NCBI RefSeq assembly: GCF_001969815.1
Contig: NZ_MRBK01000019.1
Location: 1-64,000, forward strand
Length of the DNA stretch: 64,000 nt
Source of the DNA: Bacillus swezeyi
GTDB lineage: Bacteria > Bacillota > Bacilli > Bacillales > Bacillaceae
Direction of reading: 5' to 3'
The position numbers and the translations under genes are program-made. The notes under the pieces are model-generated. The model worked only from the letters and a program-made list of their open reading frames with translations. It made no database searches and was not told the origin of the DNA. Positions 55,361 through 63,671 of this stretch are shown one piece after another. Each line of letters opens with the position of its first letter. Positions within the stretch are counted from its first letter, which is position 1.

Positions 55361-56194
55361 ATGATGAAAAAGATTATCTACATCCTTATAATAGGGCTAT
55401 TTATTTTGGTAAGCGGCTGTTCGGAGGCAGAGATATCGATAAAAGCAGCCCGGGTAAACAGCTACGATCCTTTAATGATTGCACATCGGGGAGCTTCTGC
55501 TATTGAGCCAGAGCACACACTTTCATCTTATGAGCACGCAATCAAAGACCGTGCTGATTTCATCGAAATTGATTTGAGACAAACGAAAGACGGCAAATTA
55601 GTCGCTATACATGATAAAGATGTTGAAAGAACAACGAACGGAAAAGGAAAAGTGCAAAAGTTAACATTGTCTCAATTAAAAAAACTCGATGCAGGAAAAG
55701 GACAAAAAATACTGACCCTTGAAGAGATCCTCAGTAAATTTGGCCAGTCAACAAAGTATTATATTGAAACGAGGGAAGATGATAACGGGCGATTGGTCAT
55801 GGAGAAACAGTTGGTTGATATACTCAATAAATATGATTTAATTTCTGGAGACAAAGCTGTTGTGCAATCTTTTAGTGATAAAAGCCTAAAGAAAGTCCAT
55901 TCCATCAACAACGATATTCCGCTTACCCGCCTTCTGCACGATGATGAAGTAAGGCACTTAAACACTGATACGTTAAAAAAAATCAAAACATATGCTTCTT
56001 CTGTCGGATCAAACGGCAAATTAGTCAATGGAGCGATTGTTCGTAAGATTCACAAGGAAAGTCTTCAGATTCATGTGTTTTTTGATGCGGATAGTGAGAA
56101 AAAACTGACTGAAAAAATGCTTCAATTAAAGGTCGATGGATTATTTACCAATGATCCAGCCTACACGAGAAAACAAATGAACTCGTCTATATAG
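55361..56194 (+). CDS. Lipoprotein glycerophosphodiester phosphodiesterase (GlpQ/UgpQ-like)
   Basis: A 277-residue protein from ATG 55361 (the frame is open upstream, but without a better start; no clear ribosome site is seen) has a lipoprotein signal ([18 protein letters not shown], lipobox LVSGC). The GDPD catalytic motifs follow: [20 protein letters not shown] and [20 protein letters not shown]. Such enzymes cleave glycerol-phosphate chains or their deacylated lipid remains. It sits among tail-fibre genes of the prophage, in the same direction, which is not part of the PBSX plan. The stop codon lies in a terminator. Confidence 0.85.
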   Translation: MMKKIIYILIIGLFILVSGCSEAEISIKAARVNSYDPLMIAHRGASAIEPEHTLSSYEHAIKDRADFIEIDLRQTKDGKLVAIHDKDVERTTNGKGKVQKLTLSQLKKLDAGKGQKILTLEEILSKFGQSTKYYIETREDDNGRLVMEKQLVDILNKYDLISGDKAVVQSFSDKSLKKVHSINNDIPLTRLLHDDEVRHLNTDTLKKIKTYASSVGSNGKLVNGAIVRKIHKESLQIHVFFDADSEKKLTEKMLQLKVDGLFTNDPAYTRKQMNSSI

Positions 56195-56206
56195 ACGGGT
56201 TTTTTA
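56184..56206 (+). terminator. Terminator of the phosphodiesterase gene
   Basis: CGTCTAT/ATAGACG followed by GGTTTTTTATT. The stop codon of the phosphodiesterase is inside the stem. It would separate this gene from the third fibre gene, suggesting independent control. Confidence 0.75.
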
Positions 56207-56420
56207 TTATGTCTCTATAAAGCAGAAGGGCGGGATTTTCAGCAAATAAGAACACCCGACTTGGATCAAGAGCCATTGCTGCTTATGCCGACACCGGTCT
56301 CATCTGAGCAGAGATGCTGAACGCTCAGAAAGAATTGAGAATTCGAAAGCAGAGTCCGAGAGCGAAGCTGATCAATTTACAGCAAAAGACATCCTACTTG
56401 ATTTAGGAGGCGAAAACAGG
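56207..56420. other. Possible tail-fibre remnant upstream of fibre gene 3
   Basis: In different frames there are coding-like pieces (LGSRAIAAYADTGLI and stop, then a charged ERSERIENSKAESESEADQF that runs without stop into the third fibre gene). It may be the decayed 3' end of a former fibre gene. A good ribosome site (TTAGGAGGC) closes it. Confidence 0.35.
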
Positions 56421-57599
56421 TTGGAAATCAAAAAAACGAGACGCTTTGAAACAACAGACCGCGCTCATGCCGATATTTTTAATAAAGTTGTGGATCAGCT
56501 GAATGAAAATGATGAACTGATTGCAAAGCGTGCTGAAGAGGTAGAACAAAATACAGCAACCAAAATGGATTTCAATGCACACCTTAAAGACAATACAATG
56601 CACATTACAGTAAATGAGCGAATGAAGTGGAATGGCAGTCAAATTTTTAATATTACCAATGAGGATGGACAAGGAAAAGTCTTTATTGGTGAAGCAGACG
56701 ATTTTCATGTTGTTCTTCCTCAGTATACAGGGCTGATTCACTTTACAGCAGCAGCGGGTGCGCAAAATGGACCCGACACAGCTGTAAGAGGCATCTGGAC
56801 ATGTGATCATACAGGCAGCTACGGCCAAGCTATCGCATTTGATCATGCTAATAAAACATACCGAAAAGCCATTTCCGGAGGGAACTGGTCGGAATGGGAG
56901 GAGCTTGAATCTGTCTCAGGGGCACAATTAAAAGTCGATGCTCACGCGAACAATGCGGTTTTTCACATCACTGGTGAAGAACGTAAAAAATGGAGCAACG
57001 CACAATTATACAAGGTGACGACTGATAATGGATCAAGGGCCAAGCTTGCCAATGGAACAGATATTTTAACATTGCCAACCGGATTTTATTTTGCGGCGGG
57101 GCACGTTGTTCAAAATAATCCAGTACCCAATGATAGTTCATGGTTCAATTATGATGTTATTGAGACGGATGCAGGCCGAAAAACCATTTACGCATGGCGA
57201 AGCTATGATAATACTTTATGGCATGGAACTGTTCATACGAATGGAATCTTCAAGGGATGGAAACGAATCGTAACAGCAGATGATCTGGAACCTTCATGGA
57301 CTGATGTTCCGCTTAAAAACGGAGCGTCCCACGGCGATCGAAAAGTGCGTTGTGCTTTAATGGGCGGGCTTCTTTTATTAGAGGGCGAAATCATTACAAA
57401 AAGAGGTGTTGTTTTTGGAACTCTTCCGCCGGCGTATAGACCGTCTAAATTTCGCAGCAGGATCGTTCCGATTTTTGGTACAACAGGTATGACAAAGCTT
57501 TATATAGAAACAGACGGAAATATGAGACTTGAAGGTCAAATTGCAGATAACCTTGATCACATAACATCCTATGGTTTAGATGAAGTGATTCCGCGCTAA
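56421..57599 (+). CDS. Tail fibre/receptor-binding protein 3
   Basis: TTG 56421 follows TTAGGAGGCGAAAACAGG. The 392-residue product repeats the anchor ([34 protein letters not shown]), followed by two similar internal modules (MKWNGSQIFNITNEDGQGKV and KWSNAQLYKVTTDNGSRAKL) and the tail-tip end (GVVFGTLPPAYRPSKFRSRI). It is the last structural gene before the lysis genes. Confidence 0.75.
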   Translation: MEIKKTRRFETTDRAHADIFNKVVDQLNENDELIAKRAEEVEQNTATKMDFNAHLKDNTMHITVNERMKWNGSQIFNITNEDGQGKVFIGEADDFHVVLPQYTGLIHFTAAAGAQNGPDTAVRGIWTCDHTGSYGQAIAFDHANKTYRKAISGGNWSEWEELESVSGAQLKVDAHANNAVFHITGEERKKWSNAQLYKVTTDNGSRAKLANGTDILTLPTGFYFAAGHVVQNNPVPNDSSWFNYDVIETDAGRKTIYAWRSYDNTLWHGTVHTNGIFKGWKRIVTADDLEPSWTDVPLKNGASHGDRKVRCALMGGLLLLEGEIITKRGVVFGTLPPAYRPSKFRSRIVPIFGTTGMTKLYIETDGNMRLEGQIADNLDHITSYGLDEVIPR

Positions 57600-57632
57600 A
57601 TACGCGAGATATTGAAAGGAGGGAGGATGTAG

Positions 57633-57902
57633 ATGCCGCAAACAAATGAAATGGACATTTTTCAAAAAGAAATGACAGAAATTAAATCAGATCAAAAAAC
57701 GCTTGAAAAGCGCGTCAGCACACTTGAAAGAACGTCTGAACGCCACGATCAGCAAATCATGTCGATCAATGACAAGCTGAATAAGATTGAAGAAAACACA
57801 ACTTGGATCAAGCGCAGCATCACAGGCGCCATCATCACAGCGGTCAGCACCGGCCTCATCGGCGGAGCGATCGCTGTTTTTTATAGCCTGCTGCAAAAAT
57901 AA
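57633..57902 (+). CDS. xhlA: XhlA, lysis accessory membrane protein
   Basis: The 89-residue protein has an N-terminal coiled coil ([20 protein letters not shown]) and one C-terminal membrane helix ([20 protein letters not shown]). XhlA works with the holin XhlB and the amidase to lyse the host in PBSX. The homologous gene in B. licheniformis was described as xpaL1 upstream of cwlL. Confidence 0.9.
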   Translation: MPQTNEMDIFQKEMTEIKSDQKTLEKRVSTLERTSERHDQQIMSINDKLNKIEENTTWIKRSITGAIITAVSTGLIGGAIAVFYSLLQK

Positions 57903-57916
57903 GGGAGGAAAATCAG

Positions 57917-58180
57917 ATGAAGAATGTGGACAAAGGCACAGTCGTACGGACGGTGCTTCTTTTTATTGCATTGGTAAACCAGACGTTGATGATGTGCGGG
58001 AAATCGGTTTTGCCGATCAGCGAAGATCAGATCAATACATTGGCGGACGCTCTGTATATGGCGGGATCTGCGGCTTTTACGATCGTCACATCGCTTATCG
58101 CCTGGTTTAAAAACAACTATGTCACGGAGAAAGGCAAGCAACAAAAAGACGTTTTACAGCAAAAAGGCTTAACGAAATGA
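57917..58180 (+). CDS. xhlB: XhlB holin
   Basis: The 87-residue protein has two membrane helices ([40 protein letters not shown]) and the SPP1-type holin motif [16 protein letters not shown]. It forms the lysis pore. It starts 15 bases after xhlA behind AAGGGAGG. Confidence 0.9.
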   Translation: MKNVDKGTVVRTVLLFIALVNQTLMMCGKSVLPISEDQINTLADALYMAGSAAFTIVTSLIAWFKNNYVTEKGKQQKDVLQQKGLTK

Positions 58181-58227
58181 TGCTGCCTAAGGGTGGCTTT
58201 TTTATTAAAAAGAAAGGGATGATGAGG

Positions 58228-59286
58228 TTGGTTAAGGTAGTAAAGAACTTTGTAAAAATCAATCAATACACCCGGCCCGGTCTTAAGTTGTCAGGCGTAA
58301 AAGGGATTGTGATGCATTGGACGGCAACACCGGGTGCACCGGCGCTGAATGAACGGAATTATTTTAACGGCACTTGTATTGCTGATAAACGATATGCGTC
58401 TGCTCATTACTTTGTGGACCGGAAAGAGGCACAGCAGATTATTCCTGAAAATGAAGTCGCATACCATGCACATGACAGAAATCGCTGCTATGTCAGCTTT
58501 CTAAAGCCGAATGCCAACACGAAGGCTATCGGCGTTGAATTGTGTGTTGAAAAAAACGGCAAGATTCACAGCGAAACCCTTCAAAATGCTGCTGAATTGG
58601 TCGCCGATTTGTGCAAGCGCTACGGGCTGTCAACTGACAAAATCGTCCGTCATTACGATGTGACAAACAAAAACTGTCCTGCACCGTGGGTAAGCGATTC
58701 AAGCCAGCTGACGGCCTTCAGGAAAAAAGTTGACAGCCTGCTTGGTAATAAAACAATCTCTAAAACAACGGCATCCACGAGCCAGCCGAGCAAATCGACC
58801 GGAACTATCCTGAAAAAAGGTTCGTCAGGCTCAAAAGTAAAGGCGCTACAAAAACGCCTGATTGCCGCAGGCTTTTCGCTGCCGAAGTACGGGGCTGACG
58901 GCTCTTACGGAAATGAAACCGTACAAGCTGTCAAATCTCTTCAAAAGAAAGCCGGAATTGCGGTTGACGGAATTTACGGACCGGCAACAGAAAAAGCATT
59001 GCAGGCTATTGAGGCGAAAAAGAAAAAATCATCTTACAAGCTGCCGTCCGACATCTATAAAGTGAAAAGTCCGATGATGAAAGGAACAGCCGTCCGGCAG
59101 ATCCAGGAGGCGCTGGCTGCTCTTCATTTCTACCCGAACAGGAATGCCAAGAATCACGGGATTGATGGCTATTACGGCCCAGACACAGCGGATGCCGTCC
59201 GACGATTCCAGCTAATGAATGGGCTGTCTGCTGATGGGATTTACGGACCGGATACGCGGGCGAAACTTGAAGCATTATTGAATTGA
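58228..59286 (+). CDS. cwlL: N-acetylmuramoyl-L-alanine amidase, CwlL-like prophage endolysin
   Basis: The likely start TTG 58228 lies after AAAGGGATGATGAGG (ATG 58222 is possible), giving about 352 residues. The amidase_2 domain (residues 1-160) has zinc/catalytic segments IVMHWTATPG, VAYHAHDRN and VRHYDVTNKNCPAP. Two peptidoglycan-binding modules follow (SSGSKVKALQKRLIAAGFSL, about 200-260; MMKGTAVRQIQEALAALHFY, about 290-352). Order and motifs agree with the B. licheniformis CwlL autolysin behind xpaL1/xpaL2. It cleaves the glycan-peptide bond at host lysis. Confidence 0.85.
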   Translation: MVKVVKNFVKINQYTRPGLKLSGVKGIVMHWTATPGAPALNERNYFNGTCIADKRYASAHYFVDRKEAQQIIPENEVAYHAHDRNRCYVSFLKPNANTKAIGVELCVEKNGKIHSETLQNAAELVADLCKRYGLSTDKIVRHYDVTNKNCPAPWVSDSSQLTAFRKKVDSLLGNKTISKTTASTSQPSKSTGTILKKGSSGSKVKALQKRLIAAGFSLPKYGADGSYGNETVQAVKSLQKKAGIAVDGIYGPATEKALQAIEAKKKKSSYKLPSDIYKVKSPMMKGTAVRQIQEALAALHFYPNRNAKNHGIDGYYGPDTADAVRRFQLMNGLSADGIYGPDTRAKLEALLN

Positions 59287-59298
59287 AGGAATAAGAAA

Positions 59299-59319
59299 CC
59301 CCTCTCTATTAATGAGGGG
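59299..59319. terminator. Bidirectional terminator at the prophage right end
   Basis: The stem CCCCTC/GAGGGG with a nine-base loop lies between the amidase gene and the convergent small membrane-protein gene. Confidence 0.75.
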
Positions 59320-59321
59320 GG

Positions 59322-59516
59322 TTAACTATTTTTGGACCCAATCAAAGCCCTTCCAGCCAAATCGATTAAAACATAGACAACAAAGAAAATAACGAGCCAA
59401 CTTATGAAATCAGCCCACATATTGTTTAGATTCAGCAATCCAACTTTATCTAATCCTGTTTGAATGAACATTGAAATCAATGTCGCAATAAACACATAAA
59501 TAAACCATTCTTTCAC
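59322..59516 (-). CDS. Small two-helix membrane protein, candidate immunity protein
   Basis: GTG 59516 is seven bases after AGGAGTGATC. The 64-residue product has two membrane helices (FIYVFIATLISMFIQTGLDK; FISWLVIFFVVYVLIDLAGR) and a short basic tail. It lies 19 bases downstream of the secreted peptide-precursor gene in the same transcript, and this pairing is the usual plan of a bacteriocin and its immunity protein. No family is recognised. Confidence 0.6.
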   Translation of the reverse strand: MKEWFIYVFIATLISMFIQTGLDKVGLLNLNNMWADFISWLVIFFVVYVLIDLAGRALIGSKNS

Positions 59517-59535
59517 TGTAGATCACTCCTAGATG

Positions 59536-60048
59536 TTATCCTATAAATTTACAAATATACTTTGTAGTTCCGTTGTAATTTCCCCATCTTTTACAGAACT
59601 CATATGAACCCATATCTAAAAGTTTTTTACCTAACCAAGCTAACCCAGCACCGGCTAGAATTTTAAGAGCCCACGCAATAATAGGTAAAACTGTTAGATT
59701 GTTTTTCATTTCTTTAATTGCGCTTATTTGTTGATCATGAGTCTCCTTGGCTTGTTCTGGTGACAAAGATTCTAAATAGTTTTTCATTTGGACAGCATCA
59801 GCCAATGTAATTCCTGATGCAGTAGCCTTTTCAACATCAAAACTGTACTTATTTGTATCTTTGTCAAAGGTAGATGCTTCATAAAAAGCTAATGCCAACT
59901 GTTCAGCTGCTTTTTTATCTTGATAATCACTATTTACCTGTGCAGCTTGAGCTTGCGGAGTGCCAAAAATTGATGCAAAGCCTAATGTTAAACTCAACCC
60001 CAAAACAATCACGAACCAGGCCTTAAAACTCCCGCCTACACTGTTCAT
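59536..60048 (-). CDS. Secreted precursor with two-cysteine hydrophobic C-terminus, bacteriocin-like
   Basis: ATG 60048 follows GGGAAGGAG by eight bases and gives 170 residues. A signal peptide (SFKAWFVIVLGLSLTLGFAS, then GTPQAQAAQ) leads to a charged pro-region of about 80 residues (YQDKKAAEQLALAFYEASTF to ISAIKEMKNN). The last 60 residues are hydrophobic, then basic (VLPIIAWALKILAGAGLAWL; GKKLLDMGSYEFCKRWGNYN), with exactly two cysteines 14 apart. This plan resembles SdpC-type precursors, whose C-terminal toxin has one disulfide, though no sequence match is claimed. Confidence 0.6.
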   Translation of the reverse strand: MNSVGGSFKAWFVIVLGLSLTLGFASIFGTPQAQAAQVNSDYQDKKAAEQLALAFYEASTFDKDTNKYSFDVEKATASGITLADAVQMKNYLESLSPEQAKETHDQQISAIKEMKNNLTVLPIIAWALKILAGAGLAWLGKKLLDMGSYEFCKRWGNYNGTTKYICKFIG

Positions 60049-60271
60049 TATACGATTCTCCTTCCCTTCAATTGTGAAGCAATTAGAGCATACCACCACA
60101 TAACATAATTTTCCACAGTTATAATAAAAATGGTAATAAGGGACCGGTGATTTTGAGCACAGGAACTTCTTTAGTTGTGTTCTTATAAGCTTGAAAGTGA
60201 CATATAGACTAAAAATCCTCTCTTTTTTAATGGGGGGAGCATTTTTTTATGCAAAAACTCTATACAATTGT

Positions 60272-60427
60272 TTATAGGTGTATGATCATTTCCATGTCTT
60301 CTGTTTGGGCTATGTCAAGCACCGGCCTTTTCACTCTGTTGCGGTTGCTTTCTAACTCTCGAAGCAAGCTGACATGCTCCGGCAGCATCATAGCTGTCCA
60401 TTTAATTAATTCCCCGATCTTATCTTC
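60272..60427 (-). pseudogene. YolD-like protein C-terminal fragment
   Basis: The minus strand encodes 51 residues after an in-frame stop: EDKIGELIKWTAMMLPEHVS then LLRELESNRNRVKRPVLD. This is the YolD/YqjX family C-terminus; the N-terminal half is missing and no ribosome site is present. It resembles the fragment at 1614-1733. Such genes usually accompany UV-resistance polymerases (uvrX/yqjW) in prophages. Confidence 0.65.
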
Positions 60428-60785
60428 TTATATGGAAGCGAATGTCCTATTTTCAAGCAGATGAATACAAATTGGGAGCGAGCGGGGAGCGGATTCACTC
60501 CCAATTAGGTATATTTAGTTCCTACAGACAGCAAAAAAGAGCAAAGAGCCTTGATACGACGGGTTTTTGGTTAAGTGATGGCCCATAGTGTCTCTAAGGG
60601 TCAACGGGCCTTCTAAGCCGTCGGCCAGCCGTGCGGCGGATTTAAGAAGCTTTTTCCCAAATGCGGGCGCTGTCGAACGATTCCCACTTTTGAACGGGAT
60701 CAACGGCCGAATGCAAAATGGACAGGAAGCTGTGAAAGGGCTCGTGTCTCTCTTTTTTTATTTCAAATTTTCAAAAAACAATTAC
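60428..60785. other. Intergenic region without supported genes
   Basis: GC-richer scraps (a 62-codon minus-strand frame at 60515-60703) lack a ribosome site and recognisable motifs. The region is probably decayed DNA between the prophage edge and the hexuronate operon. Confidence 0.4.
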
Positions 60786-60813
60786 CATACTACCACTCTT
60801 GTATGGTAGTATG
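60786..60813. promoter_or_regulatory. Operator of the GntR regulator
   Basis: CATACTACCA and TGGTAGTATG form a perfect 10-base inverted repeat with an eight-base spacer, 20 bases before the gntR start. The inner TACCA/TGGTA half-sites suit an FCD-class GntR dimer. It probably gives autoregulation and control of the operon. Confidence 0.7.
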
Positions 60814-60833
60814 TCAGATAAGGGGGCCTAAAC

Positions 60834-61511
60834 ATGAATGTTAAACAATCAAACTTACGATCTGTCAGAGACCAGATTTACTATTTCCTTATGGAAGACA
60901 TCATGAAGTTTCGGCTCGTTCCGGGGACGCACATATCGGAAAAGGAGATTTCAGAACGGTATGAAGTCAGCCGAACGCCGGTCAGAGAGGCTTTTTTGCA
61001 GCTATCAAAAGAGGGGCTGCTCGAAATCTATCCGCAAAAAGGGACTCGTGTATCTTTAATCGACCTTAACTTGGTGGAGGAAGCGAGGTTTATGAGGGAA
61101 AATCTCGAAAAGGCCGTAGCCGAACTGGCATGTGAAGAATTCTCAGATGAGGCGATGTTTGAACTGGAGCGAAATTTGAAGATGCAGGAAATGTCGATTG
61201 AACAAAAAAATTACGAAAGCTTATTTGATTTGGATGAAGCATTTCACACAACGATTTTCGAGGGCTGCCGAAAATCTAATATTTGGTCGGTGATTCAGCA
61301 AATGAATGTTCCATTTCGGAGAATCCGTTTTCTAAGGCTTGCTGCCGACTTCAACTGGAATACGATTTATCAGCAGCATGCCGCCATAGCGGAAGCCATC
61401 AAGTCAAAACAGCCGACAGAAGCCCGCAGGATCGCCGAGGAGCATTTAAAACTCGTGATCGTTGATAAGGAAATACTGATTAAGGAATTTCCCGGCTACT
61501 TTAAAAAGTAA
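60834..61511 (+). CDS. GntR family (FadR/FCD subfamily) transcriptional regulator
   Basis: The 225-residue protein has the winged helix at residues 10-75 (LVPGTHISEKEISERYEVSR, TPVREAFLQLSKEGLLEIYP) and an all-helical FCD effector domain with the metal-ligand pattern DEAFHTTIFEG and HAAIAEAIKS. FCD regulators usually sense sugar acids. It is upstream of sugar-acid dehydrogenase and mannonate dehydratase genes and probably represses them in the absence of a hexuronate or aldonate. Confidence 0.9.
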   Translation: MNVKQSNLRSVRDQIYYFLMEDIMKFRLVPGTHISEKEISERYEVSRTPVREAFLQLSKEGLLEIYPQKGTRVSLIDLNLVEEARFMRENLEKAVAELACEEFSDEAMFELERNLKMQEMSIEQKNYESLFDLDEAFHTTIFEGCRKSNIWSVIQQMNVPFRRIRFLRLAADFNWNTIYQQHAAIAEAIKSKQPTEARRIAEEHLKLVIVDKEILIKEFPGYFKK

Positions 61512-61535
61512 GCGCTTTTAAAAAGGAGTGGTGAT

Positions 61536-62552
61536 GTGAAAGCTGCGGTGATGACAAAACCTTTTTCAATCAATTTTCAAGATATCCCCTGTCCTGAGCC
61601 CGATGCTCATGAAGTCCTCGTCAGAGTAAAGGCCGCCGGCATTTGCGGGAGTGATGTCCATTTTTATGACGGTTCAAATCCTTATGGACGTTATCCGCAG
61701 ATCTTTGGACACGAGCTGTCAGGCATTATCGAAAAAACGGGTGCAGGGGTAAAGAAAAGATCGCTGGGAGAACGCGTCGTCATTGAACCGGCCATTTCGT
61801 GCGGGAGCTGTTATCCTTGCAGGAAAGGGAAGACGAATGCCTGTGTAAATATTGATATGATCGGATCGGTGCGGAGAGGAGGGTTCGCGGACTTTTTAGC
61901 CGTTCCGGAAACGCATGTCCATCCCATTCCCGACCATATGGACTTTGTGACAGGCGCATTATGCGAGCCATTTGCAATCGGCGCTCAAGCGATAAAGCGC
62001 GCAAGCATACAACATGGCGAAACGATTGTCATATTGGGAATGGGGCCGATCGGATTAACGATTTTGGCTCAGGTTAAAAAGCGGTTTCAAGCTGATGTGA
62101 TCGCCGTTGATCCCGTACGGGAAAGGCTGGAGCTTGCGAGAATGTTCGGCGCAGATTCCGTCATCCATCCTGTTGAGGAACATGCAGAAAAAACCATCTC
62201 CAAACTGACAAACGGGGAAGGTGCCGGAATTGTTTTCGAAGCGGCGGGCATCCCCGCGACGATTGAACAATCGGTCCGTATCGCAGCACCAGGGGGGCGG
62301 ATTGTCATCGTCGGCTTGACAGGGGAGGATGTGACGATCCCCGGGCTTCTTTTGACAAAAAAAGATATTGAGATTCATGGAACAAAGCACAGCGTTAATC
62401 AGTTTCCCCGCGTCATTGAATTTTTAAATGAAAATCCACAGCTGGCACAATCTTTCGTCACTGAAATTATGCCGTTTATGGAAATAGAAGAGGCGCTGAA
62501 AAAGGCGAAAAACTGTCCAGAACAGGTAACTAAAATCATATTATCCTATTAA
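61536..62552 (+). CDS. Zinc-dependent sugar-acid/alcohol dehydrogenase (YjmD/RspB-like)
   Basis: GTG 61536 follows AAAGGAGTGGTGAT. The 338-residue medium-chain dehydrogenase has catalytic zinc ligands in AAGICGSDVHFYD and IFGHELSGII, the structural-zinc loop CGSCYPCRKGKTNAC, and the NAD fold VILGMGPIGLTIL. Homologues beside uxuA, such as yjmD, are thought to oxidise aldonates such as L-galactonate. A weak cre-like sequence with two mismatches lies at about 61508-61521. Confidence 0.85.
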   Translation: MKAAVMTKPFSINFQDIPCPEPDAHEVLVRVKAAGICGSDVHFYDGSNPYGRYPQIFGHELSGIIEKTGAGVKKRSLGERVVIEPAISCGSCYPCRKGKTNACVNIDMIGSVRRGGFADFLAVPETHVHPIPDHMDFVTGALCEPFAIGAQAIKRASIQHGETIVILGMGPIGLTILAQVKKRFQADVIAVDPVRERLELARMFGADSVIHPVEEHAEKTISKLTNGEGAGIVFEAAGIPATIEQSVRIAAPGGRIVIVGLTGEDVTIPGLLLTKKDIEIHGTKHSVNQFPRVIEFLNENPQLAQSFVTEIMPFMEIEEALKKAKNCPEQVTKIILSY

Positions 62553-62570
62553 ATTGGACTGGAGGATGCC

Positions 62571-63671
62571 ATGATGAAAATGGTTTTCAGATGGTACGGA
62601 GAAGGAAATGACACCGTCACCCTTGAGCAGATTAAGCAAATACCGGGCGTTGAAGGCATTGTTTGGGCGCTTCATCATCTTCCTGCCGGTGAAGAATGGC
62701 CGCTGGAAGATATCATGGAAGTCAAACAGGTTTGCGAGCGAAACGGGTTTCACATTGAGGTGGTTGAAAGCGTTAACATTCACGAGGATATTAAACTGGG
62801 GCTGCCGACGAGAGATCTTTATATTGAAAGATACAAACGAACGATTGAAAACTTGGGCAAAGCCGGTGTGAAAGTGATCTGCTATAATTTTATGCCGGTA
62901 TTTGACTGGCTTCGCACGGATTTATATAAAGAAGCTGCAGATGGTTCGACCGCTTTGTTTTATGAGCATGCAAAAGTGCATCATATCAATCCTTTTGAGC
63001 TTGTCGATCAAATCGCCAACAACCTTGAGTATACAATGCCCGGCTGGGAACCTGAAAGGCTGGAGCATCTGACAAGGCTTTTTGAAGCGTATCAAAACGT
63101 GACAGAAGAAGACTTGTGGAGCAATCTTCAATATTTTCTGGAGCAGATCATTCCAACCGCCGCACGCTGCGGGATCAAAATGGCGATCCATCCGGATGAT
63201 CCGCCATGGCCGGTTTTCGGACTCCCGCGCATGATCACCTCGGGCGAAAACATCGGGCGCCTGCTTCGTCTCGTAGATCATCCTTCCAACGGCATCACTC
63301 TTTGCAGCGGCTCATTGGGCGCCAATCCTAAAAATGATATCACAGGCATGATCAAAGCGTATGCAGAACGGATTCCGTTCGCCCACATACGAAATATCAA
63401 AGTCTATGAAAATCGGGATTTTATCGAAACGTCACACAGAATGGCAGATGGCTCCGTTGATATTTGCGGAATTGTCAAAGCGTATCATGAAACAGGATTT
63501 TCAGGTTATGTACGCCCAGATCATGGGCGCCACATATGGGATGAAAAATGCAGACCAGGGTACGGCCTGTATGACAGGGCGCTGGGAATCATGTATTTAT
63601 GGGGCATTTGGGATTCACTTGAAAGAGAAAAACGGGGGGCTTCACCATGCTTGAAATCCATGAACATTTAG
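62571..63671 (+). CDS. uxuA: Mannonate dehydratase UxuA
   Basis: The 366-residue protein matches Bacillus UxuA in length and motifs: [20 protein letters not shown] at the start, [40 protein letters not shown] and [20 protein letters not shown] (metal-binding His/Asp/Cys sites). It dehydrates D-mannonate to 2-keto-3-deoxygluconate in glucuronate catabolism. It overlaps the next gene by 25 bases. Confidence 0.95.
   Translation: MMKMVFRWYGEGNDTVTLEQIKQIPGVEGIVWALHHLPAGEEWPLEDIMEVKQVCERNGFHIEVVESVNIHEDIKLGLPTRDLYIERYKRTIENLGKAGVKVICYNFMPVFDWLRTDLYKEAADGSTALFYEHAKVHHINPFELVDQIANNLEYTMPGWEPERLEHLTRLFEAYQNVTEEDLWSNLQYFLEQIIPTAARCGIKMAIHPDDPPWPVFGLPRMITSGENIGRLLRLVDHPSNGITLCSGSLGANPKNDITGMIKAYAERIPFAHIRNIKVYENRDFIETSHRMADGSVDICGIVKAYHETGFSGYVRPDHGRHIWDEKCRPGYGLYDRALGIMYLWGIWDSLEREKRGASPCLKSMNI

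Noticed and set aside
60205..60250. Hairpin resembling the terminator at 59299
   Set aside because: The arms pair imperfectly and no gene ends nearby; it could be a degenerate copy, but the evidence is too thin.
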